Positions 5,967-9,559 of a stretch of 9,559 nucleotides of DNA are shown piece by piece. The stretch is from Klebsiella pneumoniae. Its GTDB lineage: Bacteria; Pseudomonadota; Gammaproteobacteria; Pseudomonadales; Azotimanducaceae. Location of the stretch: the NCBI GenBank assembly GCA_945878745.1, contig CAMDVY010000083.1, forward strand, positions 1-9,559, given 5' to 3'. The position numbers and the translations under genes were made by a program. The notes beneath the pieces are model-generated. The model worked only from the letters and a program-made list of their open reading frames with translations, was not told the origin of the DNA and made no database searches. How positions within the stretch are numbered: position 1 is the stretch's first letter; every line of letters starts with the position of its first letter.

Positions 5967-7895
5967 ATGGCTGAAACCTCGCTCAACGACAGATCGGAAG
6001 AACAGGCGCTCTTCAATCAACGAGTGCTGGTGATTGCTCTCGTGGTTGTGGTTCTGTTCGGTGTGCTGGTGGGGCGGCTTGTTCAATTGCAGATGTTCGA
6101 TCACGAAAAATATCAGACACGGTCAGAGCAGAATCGCACACAGGTACAGCCGCTGGTGCCACGTCGTGGGTTGATCTACGACCGCAACGGCGTGCTCCTC
6201 GCGGATAACCGACCCATTCACAATCTGGCCGTGGTGCGAGAGCTTGCAGGTGATCTGAAGCTGACGCTGTCAGAACTCGGCAAACAGATCGAGCTGAGTG
6301 AAGACGATCTGGAAGGATTTGCCAAACGGCTCGATCGACGGCGTCGACCCTACGAAGCGGTGATGCTCAAATCGCATCTCACCGAAGAAGAACGCGCGAT
6401 CCTGGCCGTTCATCGACACCGGTTTGCAGGTGTAGAGATCATTTCCGAGTCAGTTCGTCATTATCCTTTTGCCGAAATGTTTGCGCATAGTGTGGGTTCA
6501 GTACGACGAGTCAACGAAGATGACCTCAAGTCGCTGGATCCGGTCCAATACAGCGGCACTGAGTTCATTGGCAAACTTGGCGTAGAGAAGTTCTATGAGC
6601 GATCGCTGCATGGTGAGGTCGGTTATCAGCAGGTCGAAGTCGACGCCTATGGACGTATCCGAAACGAACTTGATGTCGATCATCCGGAGGCAGGCGTGGG
6701 TCTGCGTTTGCAGATCGACAGTGATCTTCAGATCGCCGCTGATGCGGCGCTCGGCGATCGACGTGGTGCCATTGTCGCCATAGAGCCTCGTACCGGTGGC
6801 ATTCTGGCGATGGTCAGCAAACCCGCGTATGACCCAAATGGGTTCGTCACTGGCATTAGCGGTGCGGACTATCAGGCGCTCCTTGGTGGCCGGACGCGGC
6901 CCATGTTCAATCGGGCGATCAATGGACAGTACGCGCCTGGTTCGACGTTCAAGATGGTGGTGGGCCTGACGGCACTTTCCAGTGGCGTGGTCACCTGGCC
7001 AGAGACGATCTATGACCGCGGATTCTTCCGGTTACCCGGTCAGCGACGCCTGTATCGTGACTGGAGCTGGAAACAAGGCAATTCTGGCGGGCAGGGCATC
7101 GTTGATCTGCACCGGGCGATTTACAGATCTTCGAACGTGTTCTTTTACACCATGGCATCGCGGCTGAAGATCAACCAGCTGACAGATTTTTCTGCGCAGC
7201 TTGGTTTTGGTGCGAAAACTGCTCTGGATGTGGCCGACGCCAGTGCGGGGCTGTTGCCGGGACCGGAGTGGAAGCGCCGGGTGAAAAAAGAAATCTGGTA
7301 TCCCGGCGACACGATCAATCTCGGGATTGGTCAGGGGGATCTGCTGGCCACACCGCTGCAGCTGGCGACCTATGTGTCAATCATCGCCAACCGAGGTCGG
7401 TTCATTCCGCCGCGCATGCTTCTGGACAGTGAGGCTGAACTCAGCGAAGACCTTTCGATCAAGGAATCAGTGACAGGTTCCGGACCGACTCCTGAGGACT
7501 GGGAGAAGATGGTCGATGCCATGGAAGACGTCGTACACAGGGGAAATCTTGGGTACGGTCAAGCAGGAACTGCGTGGCCTTACATTGGCCAGGACATCGC
7601 CTATCGGATGGCGGGCAAGTCTGGCACGGCGCAAGTTGTAGGCATCAAGCAGGGACAGGTTTATCAAGAAAAGGATCTGGATGAGTACAACCGCAAGCAT
7701 GCGTGGTTCGTCGCTTTTGCGCCTGCGGATGACCCCTTGATAGCCATCGCGGTGATCGTCGAAAACGGCGGTGGTGGCAGTGGTGTTGCGAGCCCTGTTG
7801 CGCGTGAAGTTGCCGATGCGTGGGTATTGCCTCGCCTGGCAGTAGCCAGTGCGGGGCCTCGCCTGGCAGTAGCCTCCGCCGGCCCCCAGCCGTGA
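5967..7895 (+). CDS. mrdA: Penicillin-binding protein 2 (PBP2), peptidoglycan D,D-transpeptidase
   Basis: PBP2 cross-links peptidoglycan during side-wall elongation, partnered with the glycosyltransferase RodA; it is a beta-lactam target. The 642 residues follow the class B layout: a short cytoplasmic N-terminus, one membrane helix (about 20-37, RVLVIALVVVVLFGVLVG), a dimerisation/pedestal domain (about 63-235, opening VPRRGLIYDRNGVLLADNRP) and the transpeptidase domain. The active site is complete: SxxK as GSTFK with Ser326 and Lys329, SxN as Ser388-Ser389-Asn390, and KSGT at 551-554. Odd: the C-terminus ends in two copies of PRLAVASAG from a 27-bp duplication, beyond the last conserved strand region. 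No clear Shine-Dalgarno precedes ATG 5967, so it probably relies on reinitiation after rlmH. Its stop overlaps the rodA start by four bases (GTGA). Confidence 0.97.
   Translation: MAETSLNDRSEEQALFNQRVLVIALVVVVLFGVLVGRLVQLQMFDHEKYQTRSEQNRTQVQPLVPRRGLIYDRNGVLLADNRPIHNLAVVRELAGDLKLTLSELGKQIELSEDDLEGFAKRLDRRRRPYEAVMLKSHLTEEERAILAVHRHRFAGVEIISESVRHYPFAEMFAHSVGSVRRVNEDDLKSLDPVQYSGTEFIGKLGVEKFYERSLHGEVGYQQVEVDAYGRIRNELDVDHPEAGVGLRLQIDSDLQIAADAALGDRRGAIVAIEPRTGGILAMVSKPAYDPNGFVTGISGADYQALLGGRTRPMFNRAINGQYAPGSTFKMVVGLTALSSGVVTWPETIYDRGFFRLPGQRRLYRDWSWKQGNSGGQGIVDLHRAIYRSSNVFFYTMASRLKINQLTDFSAQLGFGAKTALDVADASAGLLPGPEWKRRVKKEIWYPGDTINLGIGQGDLLATPLQLATYVSIIANRGRFIPPRMLLDSEAELSEDLSIKESVTGSGPTPEDWEKMVDAMEDVVHRGNLGYGQAGTAWPYIGQDIAYRMAGKSGTAQVVGIKQGQVYQEKDLDEYNRKHAWFVAFAPADDPLIAIAVIVENGGGGSGVASPVAREVADAWVLPRLAVASAGPRLAVASAGPQP
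7829..7882 (+). repeat. 27-bp in-frame tandem duplication at the mrdA 3' end
   Basis: Units 7829-7855 and 7856-7882 lie head to tail. Their first 19 bases (GCCTCGCCTGGCAGTAGCC) are identical and the last eight have diverged, yet both encode PRLAVASAG because all changes are silent. The duplication ends nine bases before the rodA GTG. Confidence 0.95.
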
Positions 7896-9019
7896 ACATC
7901 GATTTTGTTCGGACACTTGGTCAGCATGGGTCTGGTCAGCCGGTACGGGTGGGCTTTCAGGTACTCCCGGATCCGGTGTTGGTGTTCTTGTTGATTCTGC
8001 TCATGGGCTGTGGTCTGGGCGTCCTCTACAGCGCGCTTCACTCCTCCTTGGATCGTCTGGAAGGACAAGCCATCAAGTTTGCTGGAGGCTTTGCGATCAT
8101 GCTTGTCCTGGCCAACATCCATCCCCGCGAGTATTTGCGTTTCTCACCCTTTGTTTATGCAGGTGGGGTGTTCTTGCTTCTGCTGGTAGAAATCTTCGGC
8201 GATGTAGCAAAGGGAGGACAACGCTGGTTGCAGATTGGATCGTCAATACGTTTCCAGCCTTCCGAAATCATGAAGCTGGCGGTGCCATTGACGGTCGCCT
8301 GGTACCTTCACGATCGGCCTTTGCCTCCAGGGTGGCGAGATGTGTTGATTGCGATGGGGATGATCGGCCTGCCGGCTGCACTTGTTATCATTCAGCCCGA
8401 TCTTGGTACCGGCCTTCTGATACTGGCGGCCGGAGGGGGAGTGATTTTCCTCGCGGGACTGCCGTGGCGCTGGTTGATTGCGGCGGGAACGCTGGCGGCC
8501 GCTGCTGCGCCAGTCCTCTGGTCCAGCTTGCGCGGTTATCAGCAGCAGCGAATCCTGACCCTGTTTGATCCGGAGAGCGATCCGTTAGGCGCAGGCTGGA
8601 ACATCATTCAATCCACGACCGCCATCGGGTCTGGAGGCATGCGTGGCAAAGGACTGTTTGAAGGTACGCAGAGTCGGCTCGACTTTCTGCCGGAAGCGCA
8701 GACTGATTTCATTCTGGCGGTTATCGGAGAAGAACTCGGTTTTGTCGGCATCGCGACGTTTCTAGTAATCTATCTGTTGATCGTTGTCCGTTGCCTGCAC
8801 ATCGCCATGCAAGCGAAGCGAACTTATGATCGTCTGGTGGCTGGCTCAATCGGCGTGACGCTGTCCGTCTATGTCTTTGTCAACGTTGGCATGGTTTGCG
8901 GTCTGCTGCCGGTCGTTGGGGTGCCCTTGCCACTGGTGAGTTATGGCGGTACCTCGGCGATCACGCTGTTGGCGACGTTTGGTATTGTCCTGTCCATCTA
9001 CAAACACCGGAATTACTGA
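7892..9019 (+). CDS. rodA: Rod-shape-determining SEDS peptidoglycan glycosyltransferase RodA
   Basis: RodA is the multi-pass inner-membrane SEDS enzyme that polymerises lipid II into glycan strands for elongation, in complex with PBP2. The 375 residues (E. coli RodA has 370) show about ten hydrophobic helices and the family signatures: GGQRWLQIGS (108-117), FQPSEIMKLA (121-130), QPDLGTG (168-174), the large periplasmic loop with FDPESDPLGAGWNIIQS and GKGLFEGTQ, LPEAQTDFI (266-274) with Asp272 equivalent to the essential Asp262 of E. coli, GEELGF (279-284) and PLVSYGGTS (347-355). The start is GTG 7892, overlapping the mrdA stop in GTGA. The frame stays open upstream to an ATG at 7820, but that stretch lies in the mrdA repeat and would add an unrelated 24-residue leader, so I reject it. 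Coupled translation would help match amounts of the two partners. Confidence 0.97.
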   Translation: MNIDFVRTLGQHGSGQPVRVGFQVLPDPVLVFLLILLMGCGLGVLYSALHSSLDRLEGQAIKFAGGFAIMLVLANIHPREYLRFSPFVYAGGVFLLLLVEIFGDVAKGGQRWLQIGSSIRFQPSEIMKLAVPLTVAWYLHDRPLPPGWRDVLIAMGMIGLPAALVIIQPDLGTGLLILAAGGGVIFLAGLPWRWLIAAGTLAAAAAPVLWSSLRGYQQQRILTLFDPESDPLGAGWNIIQSTTAIGSGGMRGKGLFEGTQSRLDFLPEAQTDFILAVIGEELGFVGIATFLVIYLLIVVRCLHIAMQAKRTYDRLVAGSIGVTLSVYVFVNVGMVCGLLPVVGVPLPLVSYGGTSAITLLATFGIVLSIYKHRNY

Positions 9020-9022
9020 CGC

Positions 9023-9559
9023 ATGGCAAGGATTCGAAGGCTCACTATCGCATGTTGTCTGGTTGGTGTGGTCTGTGCACCACTGGCTGCGGCCGACTAT
9101 TCGACACAACCTGACGCCATTCGCCTTATCGACGAATTGGTGCAAGAAGAAGGCTTCAGTGCAACGGAACTCAAGGCCGTGCTAACCAAGGCGACTCGTC
9201 AGGACAAGATCCTTGAAGCGATCAGTCGCCCTGCAGAAAAGACGATGCCGTGGCACACGTACCGGAAGATTTTCCTGGGCGCTGAACGAATCGATGAAGG
9301 GGTCACTTTCTGGCAAGACAACGCGGCAGCGCTTGATCAGGCGTATGCGAAATTTGGTGTTGCGCCCGAGTATGTCGTTGCGATCATTGGCGTCGAAACA
9401 CGATTTGGCAAACATCGGGGTGCTTACCGTGTGCTGGATGCGCTGACGACATTGGCCTTCGATTATCCACCGAGGGCACAGTTCTTTCGTAAAGAACTCA
9501 AGCAGTTCCTGTTGCTTGCCCGTGAAGAAAAGAAGCCCGCAGAAATGCTGATGGGCTCC
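9023..9559 (+). CDS. mltB: Lytic murein transglycosylase, MltB family, N-terminal part cut by window edge
   Basis: MltB-type enzymes cleave the MurNAc-GlcNAc bond with formation of 1,6-anhydro-MurNAc in the periplasm. The first 179 codons are present and the frame is open to the window end. Seen: a signal peptide (Arg-rich start, hydrophobic 7-23, probable cleavage after LAAA at 21-24); DAIRLIDELVQEEGFSATEL (31-50), the typical family opening; RPAEKTMPWHTYRKIFL (69-85); and IIGVETRFGKHRGAYRVLDA (121-140) with the catalytic Glu125. No proper lipobox is present (Cys18 is preceded by GVV), so this is likely a soluble periplasmic form rather than a lipoprotein like E. coli MltB. It starts three bases after the rodA stop, consistent with the same transcript. 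In related genomes rlpA and dacA often follow; that lies outside this window. Confidence 0.95.
   Translation, partial: MARIRRLTIACCLVGVVCAPLAAADYSTQPDAIRLIDELVQEEGFSATELKAVLTKATRQDKILEAISRPAEKTMPWHTYRKIFLGAERIDEGVTFWQDNAAALDQAYAKFGVAPEYVVAIIGVETRFGKHRGAYRVLDALTTLAFDYPPRAQFFRKELKQFLLLAREEKKPAEMLMGS

Noticed and set aside
4413..6104. A 563-codon open frame on the minus strand across nadD, rsfS and rlmH
   Set aside because: It is antisense to three well-supported genes, has no recognisable domain and is rich in low-complexity His/Ser/Thr/Arg stretches. Over nadD, rlmH and the start of mrdA its codons are in register with the sense codons, so it stays open because TTA, CTA and TCA are avoided in the sense genes.
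7820..7891. Upstream ATG extension of rodA by 24 codons
   Set aside because: The extension lies wholly within the mrdA 3' repeat read in another frame, has no homology to RodA N-termini, and the GTGA overlap at 7892 gives the normal family length.
1..9559. A hidden defence, mobile or other undescribed system
   Set aside because: Every long coding region matches a familiar housekeeping family, spacers are short, and there are no direct-repeat arrays, integrase, transposase or toxin-antitoxin genes, nor unusual composition.

Overview
The window is ordinary core-genome DNA from a proteobacterium, most likely a gammaproteobacterium. Three things support this: uvrA and ssb are divergent; the block proA-nadD-rsfS-rlmH-mrdA-rodA-mltB resembles the arrangement in Pseudomonas- and Xanthomonas-type genomes and differs from E. 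coli, where these genes are dispersed or ordered differently; and the proteins read like gammaproteobacterial homologues, for example an SSB with a DDDIPF tail and an RlmH ending NHPYHRA. I cannot name the genus. Base composition is moderately GC-rich and even. There are no tRNA or rRNA genes, CRISPR arrays, insertion sequences, integrases or phage genes.

Layout. (1) 1-618, minus strand: the first 206 codons of uvrA, running off the left edge. (2) 619-814: a divergent spacer with one weak candidate promoter in each direction and no recognisable LexA box. (3) 815-1294, plus: complete ssb. (4) 1295-1488: a spacer between convergent genes that carries several inverted repeats, including a terminator-like hairpin and a 22-bp perfect palindrome. 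(5) 1489-2268, minus: a dienelactone-hydrolase-family protein whose N-terminus is encoded by a 12-bp tandem repeat. (6) 2429-3055, plus: a stand-alone Lon N-terminal-domain protein with a strong Shine-Dalgarno and a run of four GTG codons at its start. (7) 3121-9559, plus: a tightly packed gene train, proA, nadD, rsfS, rlmH, mrdA, rodA and the start of mltB. Its probable promoter has a perfect TATAAT upstream of proA.

The train joins proline synthesis (ProA), NAD synthesis (NadD), ribosome assembly and silencing (RsfS), 23S rRNA modification (RlmH) and side-wall peptidoglycan elongation (PBP2 and RodA, followed by an MltB-type lytic transglycosylase). Most junctions are overlaps (4 nt for proA/nadD, rsfS/rlmH and mrdA/rodA; 26 nt for nadD/rsfS) or gaps below 10 nt, so translational coupling and co-transcription are likely. 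PBP2 and RodA form the transpeptidase/glycosyltransferase pair of the elongasome, and MltB cleaves glycan strands.

I found no new biological system. The points worth a second look are small: a 27-bp in-frame duplication at the mrdA 3' end, the repeat-built N-terminus of the hydrolase, the inverted-repeat cluster after ssb, and non-ATG coupled starts.
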